Program-made: the position numbers and the translations under genes
Shown here: piece by piece, positions 7,341 to 15,168 of the stretch
Layout of the letters: the number at the start of each line of letters is the position of its first letter
How positions within the stretch are numbered: the first letter of the stretch is position 1
Assembly (NCBI RefSeq): GCF_000468495.1
Contig: NC_022444.1
Location: forward strand, 1,135,258 to 1,177,338
Reading direction: 5' to 3'
Length of the DNA: 42,081 bases
From: Megalodesulfovibrio gigas DSM 1382 = ATCC 19364
Lineage (GTDB): Bacteria; Desulfobacterota; Desulfovibrionia; Desulfovibrionales; Desulfovibrionaceae
The notes under the pieces: model-generated
Seen by the model: the letters and a program-made list of their open reading frames with translations, nothing else
The model's database searches: none
What the model was told of the DNA's origin: nothing

Positions 7341-9545
7341 TCACCCCTCGAAGCGTGCATACCTCGGCAGCACGAAGGTGAAGGAGGCGCCTTGTCCCGG
7401 GGAGGACTCCGCCCACATCCGGCCGCCGTAATGCTCGACAATCTGGCGGGATATGGCCAGACCAAGGCCGGTGCCGCTGGCTTTGTCCGTGTCCTGGTTT
7501 TTGGCGACCTGATAGAAGCGATCAAAAATCCGCTCCAGATCCTCGCCAGGGATGCCGATGCCACTGTCTTGCACCGTGACCGTGACCCCTTGCCCGGACG
7601 CGTCCGGACCGACGGTGACGCGGATGAAACCTTCTGCGGAGAATTTCAGGGCGTTGGACAGCAGATTGATGAACACCTGGCGGATACGATCGCAATCGGC
7701 CATCACGAGGGGGGCCTCAGGGTGCATGGCAACTTCCACGCGGAGCTGAGGCTTTTCGGAGAACTCGCGCTGCAGCACCCGCACGGCGGCCCTGGCTTCC
7801 TCGGCAAGGTTGACGGGCCGGTCATGCCAGGGCTGTCTGCCCGATTCGATCCGGTTGAGATCCAGCAGATCGTTGATGAGGCGTGAGAGCCTGCCCCCCT
7901 CGCTTTCGATCACCTGCAGATTGTCCAGAATCTGGTCTCCACGCACTGTCAGCGGGGCGTCATCCTGGACCAGGGGTTTGAAATGCTTGCGGAAAGCCTT
8001 GGACGTGACCTTGGCGTAGCCGAGCACCGACGTCAACGGCGTGCGCAGTTCATGGGACACCAGGGAAATGAACGAGCTCTTCAGTTCATCAAGCTGCAGG
8101 AGCTTGAGGTTGGCCTCCCGTAATTCCCTGGTCCGCTCCGCCACGCGCAGTTCGAGATCTTCCTTGGCCTCAAGCAACGCGTGCTCCATGCGCCGGTGCT
8201 CGGTGATGTCGATGCCGATGCCGGTGAAGTAGGTCGCGCCGTCGATGTCCAGCCGCACGGCGGTCAGGAAAAAGGGGACACGCCGGCCGTCTTTGGTGCG
8301 GATTTCGGCTTCTTCATTGCCGATGCCCTGCGCGAAGACACGGCGGACAGCGGCGGCGATTTTTTCCTGCATGGCAAGGTCGCCCTCGTACCAGTCCATG
8401 AGATGCATGGAGGCCAGTTCCTGGCCGGTGTAGCCCGTCAAGGTTTCATGCATCCGGTTCCAGCGCACCAGCCGTTGGTGATCATCATACAGAAAGAGCA
8501 GGCCGGGGACGCTGTCCAGCACGGCGTTGGTGAAAACGCGCTCACGGTGCAGCTGGGCCTGCATGCGTTTGCGGTGCGCCACCTCCTGGCGCAACCGGCG
8601 GTTGTGCCACAGCGTGGTCCCCATCACCGCCAGGACGGGCAGGCAGATCACCAGCAGCAAGGTGAAGACGTCCAGGGGCGTGATGCCATGCTCATAGCGG
8701 ACAGAAAGCCATTTGCCCCGCAGCTGGGCGTGATGCCGCCAGGTGAGGGCGTCCAGGGCCTTGTTCAAAATGCCGACAAGCTCCGGCCAGTCCTGGCGAA
8801 CGGCGAAATGCAGGTCGTAGTTGCCGTATGAGGTCGGGGCAGCGACCTTGAGATTGGCCAGGCCGTACTTGTCGATGAGGTAGCTGGCGGCCGCAAGATT
8901 TTCGATGGCGGCATCGGCGGCGCCTTCGGCCACGGCTTCGAGGGCCTCCTGAGGCGAGCCTACGGGCACGAGGTTCACGTCGATATTGTCGCGCTTCAGC
9001 CAGGTACCGACGATGTTATCTGGAATGAGCGCCACGTTCATGCCCCGCAGGTCATCCAGCCCGCCAATGAACCTGGCGTCCCTCCGGCTGATGATGACTA
9101 TGGGAAAAGACAGATACGCCTTCGAGAAAACAAGAAAGGACTCGCGCTCCTGGGATCGGGCGATGCAGGGAATGAGGTCAAGGGATTGTTCCTTGATCCG
9201 CTCCAGGGTCTCAGGCCAGGGAGCGACGGGCTCTTGTTGCAGCGTCAGGCCGAGGGACTTCGCAATCAGATGCAGGTAGTCCAGGGCCATGCCCTGGGCG
9301 CTGCCGGTCTCGTCATAAAAATGAAAGGGCGGGAAGGCCCTGGGGCCGCCGATGCGCAGGATGGGATGCGCCTGGAGCCAGGCGGTTTCCTCGGCAGTAA
9401 GGGGCACGGCGGGAGGCGCAAGGTCGTAAGGGCCGGCCTCGCGGCCGCCTCCGGCCGGGCACGGCGTTGCCGTCAGCAGCAGGGCCGCCAGCAACAGACA
9501 GATCGGGACATGTCGCACGAAGAAACGTGCCGCGCGTATCGCCAT
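7341..9545 (-). CDS. Membrane histidine kinase with periplasmic solute-binding (SBP_bac_3) sensor and PAS domain
   Basis: A 734-residue protein. Residues 1-34 are a signal sequence or first membrane segment. About 50-270 is a family-3 solute-binding domain, as in BvgS/EvgS-type sensors. A membrane segment lies at about 292-312, a PAS/PAC at about 340-450, then a short coiled coil and HisKA with SFISLVSHELRTPLTSVLGY. HATPase_c follows, with NLLSNALKF, DSGIGIP and GTGLGLAISR. It probably senses a small periplasmic ligand, possibly an amino acid. The ATG at 9545 starts a proper signal sequence; longer in-frame versions would run into the promoter at 9607-9635. Its leader carries a G8 tract at the ribosome-site position. 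No cognate regulator is adjacent on the same strand. Confidence 0.9.
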   Translation of the reverse strand: MAIRAARFFVRHVPICLLLAALLLTATPCPAGGGREAGPYDLAPPAVPLTAEETAWLQAHPILRIGGPRAFPPFHFYDETGSAQGMALDYLHLIAKSLGLTLQQEPVAPWPETLERIKEQSLDLIPCIARSQERESFLVFSKAYLSFPIVIISRRDARFIGGLDDLRGMNVALIPDNIVGTWLKRDNIDVNLVPVGSPQEALEAVAEGAADAAIENLAAASYLIDKYGLANLKVAAPTSYGNYDLHFAVRQDWPELVGILNKALDALTWRHHAQLRGKWLSVRYEHGITPLDVFTLLLVICLPVLAVMGTTLWHNRRLRQEVAHRKRMQAQLHRERVFTNAVLDSVPGLLFLYDDHQRLVRWNRMHETLTGYTGQELASMHLMDWYEGDLAMQEKIAAAVRRVFAQGIGNEEAEIRTKDGRRVPFFLTAVRLDIDGATYFTGIGIDITEHRRMEHALLEAKEDLELRVAERTRELREANLKLLQLDELKSSFISLVSHELRTPLTSVLGYAKVTSKAFRKHFKPLVQDDAPLTVRGDQILDNLQVIESEGGRLSRLINDLLDLNRIESGRQPWHDRPVNLAEEARAAVRVLQREFSEKPQLRVEVAMHPEAPLVMADCDRIRQVFINLLSNALKFSAEGFIRVTVGPDASGQGVTVTVQDSGIGIPGEDLERIFDRFYQVAKNQDTDKASGTGLGLAISRQIVEHYGGRMWAESSPGQGASFTFVLPRYARFEG

Positions 9546-9554
9546 GGACTGGAG

Positions 9555-9562
9555 CCCCCCCC
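9555..9562 (-). promoter_or_regulatory. G8 tract in the ribosome-binding position
   Basis: In the mRNA (minus strand) eight consecutive G lie 9 nt upstream of the ATG at 9545, where the Shine-Dalgarno should be; no other purine-rich site is present. The tract is exactly complementary to the C8 loops at 7093-7100 and 7272-7279. A homopolymer of this length could also vary by slippage. Regulation through it is inference. Confidence 0.45.
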
Positions 9563-9606
9563 GGGTATCCTGTCTGTTGGTGCGTCCGCCGTCAGGATTT
9601 TCGGGG

Positions 9607-9635
9607 AGAATATCGTCATCGCCCATTCCCGTCAA
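9607..9635 (-). promoter_or_regulatory. Sigma70-type promoter of the 7341-9545 kinase
   Basis: On the minus strand TTGACG (9630-9635) and TATTCT (9607-9612) are 17 nt apart, close to consensus in sequence and spacing. The start would be near 9600, giving a leader of about 55 nt that contains the G8 tract. The rest of the 228-nt gap (9546-9773) shows no ORF or clear terminator. Confidence 0.6.
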
Positions 9636-9773
9636 AGATCATGTGCGTTGCAGGCCCTCTTTCCGACGTGTTGGGAAAGAAATCCGCCGGAGATATTGCC
9701 AGGGCGGTCGAGGTCTGCGCTTGGCGCAACCGGGGGATTTGGTTGGCGGCGTTGCCCGAACCCGTCACTGGCA

Positions 9774-10964
9774 TCAGGACGCCTCGACCGCCTGCCCGGC
9801 CGCGCCTTCCTCCTCCACTTCGGGAATGTCCGTGCCCGGAAGATGCACGCGAAGGATCTGCACCACCCGCTTGCGACCGCGCAGCGTACCGAGGTTATCC
9901 AGGCAACAGCGCGCCCAGGAATGCACGAGCATGGACAGATGGATTTGGCGGAAGCCTATCCCCTCGGTGCCCGGCACCTCCTTGAGGTTGGCCCGCACCA
10001 CGTTGGCAAAGGCCTCCAGCTTGGTTTCCTCGCAGAACACCTGCAGGATGTGCACGATATACGCCAGCAGATACTGCTTCACGTGCGGTTCCTCGAAGTA
10101 CTCCGTCAGGCGGGAGCGCTGGAATTCGGATTGCGCCGTGCAGTATTTGTAGATGCTCTGGATGAGCTTCTTGTTGGTGGCGTCGTACTTGTCCGAGCCG
10201 ATGACGTAGCTGCGCAGCGCCTGCAGCACCGGCGCGCATAACAGGCGCGGGAAATTCGTATCGCTGGCCAGGGTGCAGGAATCTATGCCTCTGCAACAGT
10301 CCACGGGATGCAGCAGACCTCGTCCGAAGGCGTCCAGCAGTTGCGGCACGGTTTCTTCCCGAGGGGCTTCCTCCTCCTGCACGCAGCAATAGTCCTTCTT
10401 CAACGAGCGATGCATCCGGCAATACAATTCCACCAGTTCCACATTCAGCCGGCGGACGCGGGGTTCCATCTCGCCACGAAACTGCACCACATACCCGGAG
10501 GTTTCGCCTGTGGGAGACTCGGCCGACGGACGGGCGTTCAGGGCGCACATGGACTGGTCCAGATGCGCGGCAAAGGCATCGGCCAGATCATCCAGAAAGG
10601 TGTGGGCAATGGCCTCGGCCTTCGGGCCGGGCAGAAACCCCAGGCCAGGATCGCGCGAGGCCTCCTCGATGACGGCCTTCATCACGCTCAGCAGCCGGCC
10701 GAGGTAGTGGCTTTCCATGCGGCCGGCCACGGCCTGGCGAAAGGCGTCCGCCGCGCATTGCACCTGGTCGGCATTGTCCTGGGCCAGCACGGCGCCGGCC
10801 CGGGTCATCCAACGGCCCAGATACAGCAGATAGCGCTTGCTGGCTGTGTCCACAAAGGACCGCTTGCGCTCCAGGATGCGGGAGAGCAGCTCTTCGCGAC
10901 TCTGCAGCCAGGCTTCCGCCTGGTCCTGGGTCCCGCAGGTGGAAGAGGAATCGGATTGCCGCAT
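9774..10964 (-). CDS. Uncharacterised cytoplasmic protein
   Basis: A 396-residue protein with no signal peptide or membrane segment and no domain I recognise. It looks largely alpha-helical. It is unusually rich in Cys between about 190 and 250 (CRMHRS, YCCVQEEE, DCCRGIDSC), which might bind metal, and the C-terminus is acidic (IPEVEEEGAAGQAVEAS). I chose ATG 10964, preceded by GTGGGG at 7 nt; an in-frame ATG at 10979 has a poorer site. It follows cheV on the same strand after a 116-nt gap that contains an inverted repeat (10978-11046). Codon use and GC-rich third positions match the neighbours, supporting a real gene. Function is unknown; a link to chemotaxis is suggested only by position. 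Confidence 0.8.
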   Translation of the reverse strand: MRQSDSSSTCGTQDQAEAWLQSREELLSRILERKRSFVDTASKRYLLYLGRWMTRAGAVLAQDNADQVQCAADAFRQAVAGRMESHYLGRLLSVMKAVIEEASRDPGLGFLPGPKAEAIAHTFLDDLADAFAAHLDQSMCALNARPSAESPTGETSGYVVQFRGEMEPRVRRLNVELVELYCRMHRSLKKDYCCVQEEEAPREETVPQLLDAFGRGLLHPVDCCRGIDSCTLASDTNFPRLLCAPVLQALRSYVIGSDKYDATNKKLIQSIYKYCTAQSEFQRSRLTEYFEEPHVKQYLLAYIVHILQVFCEETKLEAFANVVRANLKEVPGTEGIGFRQIHLSMLVHSWARCCLDNLGTLRGRKRVVQILRVHLPGTDIPEVEEEGAAGQAVEAS

Positions 10965-10977
10965 GGCCACGCCCCAC

Positions 10978-11046
10978 ATTGTTGTCCGTTCACCACCGGG
11001 AACATCCCGAGGTCATCAGGAAATATCCCCAATGTGTGACAACAAT
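10978..11046. repeat. Inverted repeat between cheV and the 9774-10964 gene
   Basis: ATTGTTGTC (10978-10986) and GACAACAAT (11038-11046) are a perfect 9-bp inverted repeat 51 nt apart. A second pairing CACATTG/CAATGTG overlaps the same ends. One arm abuts the possible start codons of the downstream gene. It could be paired operator half-sites or an mRNA hairpin between the cistrons. No T-run is present, so it is not a standard terminator. Confidence 0.4.
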
Positions 11047-11080
11047 GCGGCAGCGCGACCAACAAGATGTGATGACCCGC

Positions 11081-12055
11081 CTACCCCCAGCGCGACTTGA
11101 TGAGCGCCCGGGCGCGCTGGGCCAGTTCCGTGATCTGCGGCTTGGAAATCTGGTCGTCCGCGCCCACGGCCTCGCCCTTGTGGCGCAGTTTGTCCGTGAT
11201 GAGGGACGAGAAAAGCATGATGGGCAAATCCCGCAGCACGGGATCCTCCTTGATGCGCTTGGTCAGGTGGTGGCCGTCCATCTGGGGCATTTCAATGTCC
11301 GAAACCAGCACATGCACAAAATCGCGCACCGGGCGGCCCTGTTCCGTGGCAGCCTGGGCGATGCGCTGCAGGGTTTCCCAGGCATCGCGCCCATTGGTGA
11401 AGGCGGTGACGTCGAAGCCGGCCTTTTCCAGCAAATCGCGCATCATCTCGCGGATGACGCCGGAATCGTCGGCCACGATGGCCCGATAGCGGATGTCCGT
11501 GCTCCAGTCGATGGCTTCATCCAGCTTCAGGCCCAGGGCAGGATTCAGGTCGGTGACGATCTTTTCCAGATCCAGCAGAAACACGATGCGATCTTCCAGC
11601 CGCACCACGCCGGTGATGGAATTGTCGCTCATGGCGGCCATGTATTCGTTGGGCGGCTCCACAGATTCCCAGCTGATGCGGTGAATGCGCGTGACGCCGG
11701 AAACCATGAACGCCGTGACCGAGTCGTTGAACTCCGTGACGATGACCTTGGGCGCCTCGTTTTCCGCGCGCTGCTTGCCCAGCCAGATGGACAAATCCAC
11801 CAGCGGAATGATGTTGTTGCGCTGGTTGAAGGCCCCCAGGATGGCGGAATTGGACGCCTCGGGCAGTTCCGTCACATTGGGCATGCGGATGATTTCCAGC
11901 ACCTTGGCCACGTTTACGCCGTAGTAGCCCCGGTAGCTGGCAGACTTGCCGGTCTTCGATTCGCCGCCTGTGTCGGAGCCTGCTTCTTCCAGATAGAACT
12001 CCACCACTTCCAGTTCATTGGTGCCGGCTTCAAGCAGAATGTTCGTCTGGGCCAT
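11081..12055 (-). CDS. cheV: Chemotaxis coupling protein CheV (CheW-REC fusion)
   Basis: A 324-residue two-domain protein. A CheW-like domain (about 35-180, with GYYGVNVAKVLEI and GAFNQRNNIIPLVDL) couples chemoreceptors to CheA. It is joined to a receiver (about 190-320) with VADDSG, the Asp of VSDIEMPQMDG, SS in place of the T region (LFSSL) and the K of ISKPQ. CheV proteins dock at receptor arrays and can act in adaptation or as a phosphate sink. AAAGGAG lies 6 nt upstream of the ATG. It follows ispH by 18 nt and is probably co-transcribed, so a chemotaxis gene sits at the end of the flagellar/housekeeping block. Confidence 0.95.
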   Translation of the reverse strand: MAQTNILLEAGTNELEVVEFYLEEAGSDTGGESKTGKSASYRGYYGVNVAKVLEIIRMPNVTELPEASNSAILGAFNQRNNIIPLVDLSIWLGKQRAENEAPKVIVTEFNDSVTAFMVSGVTRIHRISWESVEPPNEYMAAMSDNSITGVVRLEDRIVFLLDLEKIVTDLNPALGLKLDEAIDWSTDIRYRAIVADDSGVIREMMRDLLEKAGFDVTAFTNGRDAWETLQRIAQAATEQGRPVRDFVHVLVSDIEMPQMDGHHLTKRIKEDPVLRDLPIMLFSSLITDKLRHKGEAVGADDQISKPQITELAQRARALIKSRWG

Positions 12056-12073
12056 GGGGGGCTCCTTTGGGGC

Positions 12074-12925
12074 TCAGGCAAATGCGCGCAGGCGGGATTC
12101 CACTGCGTCGATGATGTGTTTCGGGGTGGAGGCCCCTGCCGTGAGGCCGGCCAGACGGCGGCCGGCAAAGGCGGCAGGGTCCAGCCCGTCCGCAGTTTCC
12201 ACATGGTGGCAGGGCGCACCGGCGGCCACGGCCACATCCACCAGACGGCGGGTGTTGCCGGAATCGAAGCCGCCCACCACCACCATCACGTCCACGGTCT
12301 CGGCCAGGGCCTTGGCTTCGTCCTGACGCTCGCGGGTGGCGTCGCAGATGGTTTCCAGCACGGGCAAATCCGCGCCCAGCCGGGCCTGCAGCCAGGCCCG
12401 CACGTCCTCGAAGCGGCGGCGGTCCTGGGTGGTCTGGGAGGCCAGCACATAGGCTTGGCCGGGCTCCACAGGCAGGGCCGTGAGGGTTTCCAGATCCTGG
12501 AACACCAGACAGCCCGGGCCGGCGTAACTCACGAGCCCCACCACTTCCGGGTGGTCCGGCTCGCCAAACAGCAACAGCTTGCGGCCCTGGGAGGCCTGTT
12601 TCTGGATGAGCAGCTGGGCGCGCTTGACCTTGGGGCAGGTGGCGTCCAGAATTTCCACGCCGCGGTTGCGCAGGTGTTCTTCCACAGCCTGGGGCACGCC
12701 GTGGGCGCGAATGACCACCTGGGCGTTGCGCGGCAAGGCGTCGGGATCGTCCTGGCGGGTCACCCCGCGGGCGGCATAGTGCTCCAGCACCTGGGGATTA
12801 TGGATGATGGGCCCCAGGGTGTGGATGGGCTGCGCGCCGTTTTGCTGCAGCAGGCGGTCCAGCTTGTGCAAGGCCAGACTCACCCCCATGCAGAACCCGG
12901 CGGTGCGGGCACGCTTGACGTCCAT
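12074..12925 (-). CDS. ispH: 4-hydroxy-3-methylbut-2-enyl diphosphate reductase (IspH/LytB)
   Basis: Last enzyme of the MEP isoprenoid pathway, reducing HMBPP to IPP and DMAPP with a [4Fe-4S] cluster. The three cluster cysteines are in GFCMGV (near residue 12), DATCPK and ETICDATRERQ, and the active-site motifs IRAHGVP and SGNTRRL are present. The product is 283 residues from ATG 12925, placing the first Cys where family members have it. A GTG at 12946 would overlap the dus stop as GTGA but has no ribosome site and adds seven residues unlike the family. The leader includes a G5 tract. It is co-directional with dus and cheV. Confidence 0.95.
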   Translation of the reverse strand: MDVKRARTAGFCMGVSLALHKLDRLLQQNGAQPIHTLGPIIHNPQVLEHYAARGVTRQDDPDALPRNAQVVIRAHGVPQAVEEHLRNRGVEILDATCPKVKRAQLLIQKQASQGRKLLLFGEPDHPEVVGLVSYAGPGCLVFQDLETLTALPVEPGQAYVLASQTTQDRRRFEDVRAWLQARLGADLPVLETICDATRERQDEAKALAETVDVMVVVGGFDSGNTRRLVDVAVAAGAPCHHVETADGLDPAAFAGRRLAGLTAGASTPKHIIDAVESRLRAFA

Positions 12926-12942
12926 GACGCGACAATTCCCCC

Positions 12943-13989
12943 TCACGGCATATATTCAGCCAAGTCCACCGGTTCCACCGGCTCTACCGGTTCCATGGCG
13001 GGCAAGGCGTCGATGACTGCGGCAATGGTCTCCAGCTCTTCCCAGTTCTTACACAAGGTCAGCCGTCTGCGCAACGTCCCGCCTTCCGGCAGCCGCTTGA
13101 CATAGCGGGGAATGAAGCCACGCATGCGAAAAAATTGCGCCGGGCTGGAGGCATGTTCCCGGGCCAGGCTGGCATGGCGGCGGATGCAGGCGGCCAGGGC
13201 CTGGGGCGAATCGTGCGGCAAGGGGACATCCGGCAGCGCGGACGTGCCGGCCAGGCGGCGGAAGCCTTCGAAGATGCCGGGATTCTTGAGCGCACCGCGG
13301 GCGAACATCACCCCGGCGGCCCCGGTCTGCTCCAGACAGCGCACGCCGTCTTCCGGCTGAAACAAGTCTCCGCTGGCCAGGACCGGGATGGACACGGCCT
13401 GCACCACGCGGCCGATGGCCTCCCAGCGGGCCTGCCCGCCGTAGCCCTGGGTGGCATGGCGCGGATGCAGGGTAATCCACCCTGCCCCGGCCTCTTCCAG
13501 CCGGCAGGCCAGTTCCACGGCCACGTCGTCCCCGGTGGTCCAGCCCAGGCGGTATTTCACCCCCAGCCGGCCCGGGCCGAGCTGGCGGGCCATGTCCCGC
13601 ACCATCTGCAGCAGCCGGCTTCGGCCGTCCTCGTCGCGCACCAGAGCTGCGCCGCAGCCGGTCTTCACCACTTTGGGGACGGGGCAACCGGCGTTGATAT
13701 CGAACCATTCAAAACCCTTGGACAAGCACAGGTCCAGGGCCGGGAGCATGAATTTCGACTCCGGGCCAAACAACTGCAGCACCACCGGAGCCTCTGCCTC
13801 CAGGGTGGCCAGGTACTCGCGGGTGCCGGGGGAGCCGTAGACAAGGCCCTTGGCGCTGACCATTTCCGTGCAGCAGACGGCAGCGCCGTACTCGCGGCAC
13901 AGCAGGCGGAAGGCGAGATCGGAATAGCCGGCCAGGGGCGCCAACCAGGGCGCGCCGGGCCCCATGGGCAGGGGGCGGGGAGGTGTCAT
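12943..13989 (-). CDS. dus: tRNA-dihydrouridine synthase
   Basis: A 348-residue FMN enzyme of the Dus family that reduces uridine in the tRNA D-loop. The TIM-barrel start APLAGYSDLAFR, the catalytic Cys of INAGCPVPKV near residue 100, the flavin-contact KYRLGW and TLHPRHATQGYGG, and ASGDL/GVMFARGAL are all present. The C-terminus ends in the tandem EPV repeat (MEPVEPVEPVDLAEY), encoded by 9-bp DNA repeats at 12965-12991. ATG 13989 lies 5 nt after the stop of the preceding small gene and has no strong ribosome site, suggesting translational coupling. Which Dus subtype it is cannot be fixed. Confidence 0.93.
   Translation of the reverse strand: MTPPRPLPMGPGAPWLAPLAGYSDLAFRLLCREYGAAVCCTEMVSAKGLVYGSPGTREYLATLEAEAPVVLQLFGPESKFMLPALDLCLSKGFEWFDINAGCPVPKVVKTGCGAALVRDEDGRSRLLQMVRDMARQLGPGRLGVKYRLGWTTGDDVAVELACRLEEAGAGWITLHPRHATQGYGGQARWEAIGRVVQAVSIPVLASGDLFQPEDGVRCLEQTGAAGVMFARGALKNPGIFEGFRRLAGTSALPDVPLPHDSPQALAACIRRHASLAREHASSPAQFFRMRGFIPRYVKRLPEGGTLRRRLTLCKNWEELETIAAVIDALPAMEPVEPVEPVDLAEYMP
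12965..12991. repeat. 9-bp tandem repeat in the 3' end of dus
   Basis: Three units (TCCACCGGT, TCCACCGGC, TCTACCGGT) in tandem, followed by a partial fourth. They encode the Glu-Pro-Val repeats at the Dus C-terminus. Length change would stay in frame. Confidence 0.7.
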
Positions 13990-13994
13990 GCGTT

Positions 13995-14342
13995 TCAGAT
14001 GGTGATATGCAGCCTGGGGCGGGCAGCCTCGTCCGCTGTCGCGGCGGCATTGTTTCGGGCGACCATGGCCAGCACAATCTCCGGCTCAAGGGCGTTGACC
14101 TGCAGCAAAAACCGGTCGCCGGGGGCGAAGTCGCCGCACAGGGGCGCACGCAGGGCGTGGCTGTCCACCTCCACCCAGGCCAACCCGGAGGCGTCGGCTG
14201 TGGCAGGGCGCAGTTCCCATTCCAGGAACCGGGCCCGGACAATGTCTCCAGGGCGATGGGAACGCCGGAAGGCCTCACGCCGTTCCCGGGAGGAGTCGAA
14301 AGAGTGGCCCCCCAGGCCGGCTTGGTCGCGTCCCACACGCAT
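13995..14342 (-). CDS. Small uncharacterised flagellar-operon protein
   Basis: A 115-residue cytoplasmic protein. The N-terminal 30 residues are polar and look disordered. From about residue 30 it alternates beta-like strands (GDIVRARFLEWEL, AWVEVDSHALRAPL, GDRFLLQVNAL), which could be a small beta-barrel; I do not recognise the family. GGGAG lies 6 nt upstream of ATG 14342, and the start is within 4 nt of the preceding stop. It is tightly packed between the coiled-coil gene and dus, so it belongs to the same transcript. Function is unknown. Confidence 0.7.
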   Translation of the reverse strand: MRVGRDQAGLGGHSFDSSRERREAFRRSHRPGDIVRARFLEWELRPATADASGLAWVEVDSHALRAPLCGDFAPGDRFLLQVNALEPEIVLAMVARNNAAATADEAARPRLHITI

Positions 14343-14345
14343 GGG

Positions 14346-14774
14346 CTACTCCCTCTCCAGCTCCGACTGCGACTGCCGGAGAATAAGCGTCACTTCATCC
14401 AGCGTCAGCCCCGTGGCGTGGGCCAGCGCCTTGAGGGACTGCCCGCGGCGGTGCCCCTGCAAGACCATATGCCGCAGCGTCTGGGGCGAACGGGTGATGC
14501 GCTCCGCCTTGTCCACCAGATCCCTCAGTTCCTCGGCGCGGCGATCCATCTGTTGCGACAGGTGCACCAGTTCCTGCTGCCGCTGGGCGAAACTGGAGAC
14601 AAGTTCCTGTTCCAGCTGGGCGTTGAACTGGAGCCGTTGCAGCAGCCGCTCCTGGTTGGATTGCAATTCCAGCACCAGCTGCTCGGAACGCTTGAGTCGC
14701 AAAAAAAACAACCCCACCAGCACAAGCAACAGCACTTCTGCGGCGGTGAGAACGATGATGATCCATTGAGGCAT
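14346..14774 (-). CDS. Membrane-anchored coiled-coil protein with C-terminal helix-turn-helix-like segment
   Basis: A 142-residue protein. One membrane helix (about 4-26, IIIVLTAAEVLLLVLVGLFF) is followed by a long Gln/Glu/Leu-rich coiled coil (about 28-95). The C-terminal segment SLKALAHATGLTLDEVTLIL resembles a helix-turn-helix. A membrane anchor plus coiled coil suggests a scaffold or assembly factor near the flagellar base, but this is inference from position. No strong ribosome site precedes ATG 14774. Confidence 0.72.
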   Translation of the reverse strand: MPQWIIIVLTAAEVLLLVLVGLFFLRLKRSEQLVLELQSNQERLLQRLQFNAQLEQELVSSFAQRQQELVHLSQQMDRRAEELRDLVDKAERITRSPQTLRHMVLQGHRRGQSLKALAHATGLTLDEVTLILRQSQSELERE

Positions 14775-14799
14775 GGTGAGGGCAGTCCATTACTGGCGG

Positions 14800-15126
14800 T
14801 CAGACGTTGACATTGATGAGAACGCCTTGCCAGGGGCCTTCGGCATGGGCGTGGGTAATCGTCGGTGCAGGCTCCGCGCTGGCAGGGCGTTTGCGTCCCT
14901 GGCGCTGCCGGCGGGGGGGCGGCCCCTGGCCGCCGCCATCCTTGCCCAGGGATTCGAGGCCGGTTTGCGGGTCCACGGCCGGCGTTTTTTGCCGGTCCCG
15001 CACCAGCGCATCGAAGGCCGCATCCCTGGCTGCATGGGCCTGCGCTTGCGGCAATGCCAGTTCCGCACCGGCGATCTCGCCGGCCAGAGGAATGGGGGCC
15101 ACAAGAAGGTTCATGTGCACAGGCAT
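14800..15126 (-). CDS. Small uncharacterised protein of the flagellar block
   Basis: A 108-residue protein with an Ala-rich N-terminal half (LPQAQAHAARDAAFDALV) and a basic, Gly/Pro/Arg-rich middle, ending GVLINVNV. No domain is recognised. CGGAGAG lies 7 nt upstream of ATG 15126, which favours this frame over an overlapping frame at 14790-15104. It sits between the FliL-like gene and the coiled-coil gene with short gaps. It may be a linker or chaperone-like accessory protein; the low-complexity middle makes the call less certain. Confidence 0.55.
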   Translation of the reverse strand: MPVHMNLLVAPIPLAGEIAGAELALPQAQAHAARDAAFDALVRDRQKTPAVDPQTGLESLGKDGGGQGPPPRRQRQGRKRPASAEPAPTITHAHAEGPWQGVLINVNV

Positions 15127-15168
15127 GCATGCTCTCCGGGGTGCCGGCCCTGCTGCACGGACCGTGCA

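Noticed and set aside
14790-15104. Overlapping minus-strand frame beside the 14800-15126 gene
   Set aside because: No ribosome site and an Arg/Pro-rich product; the other frame has CGGAGAG at 7 nt.
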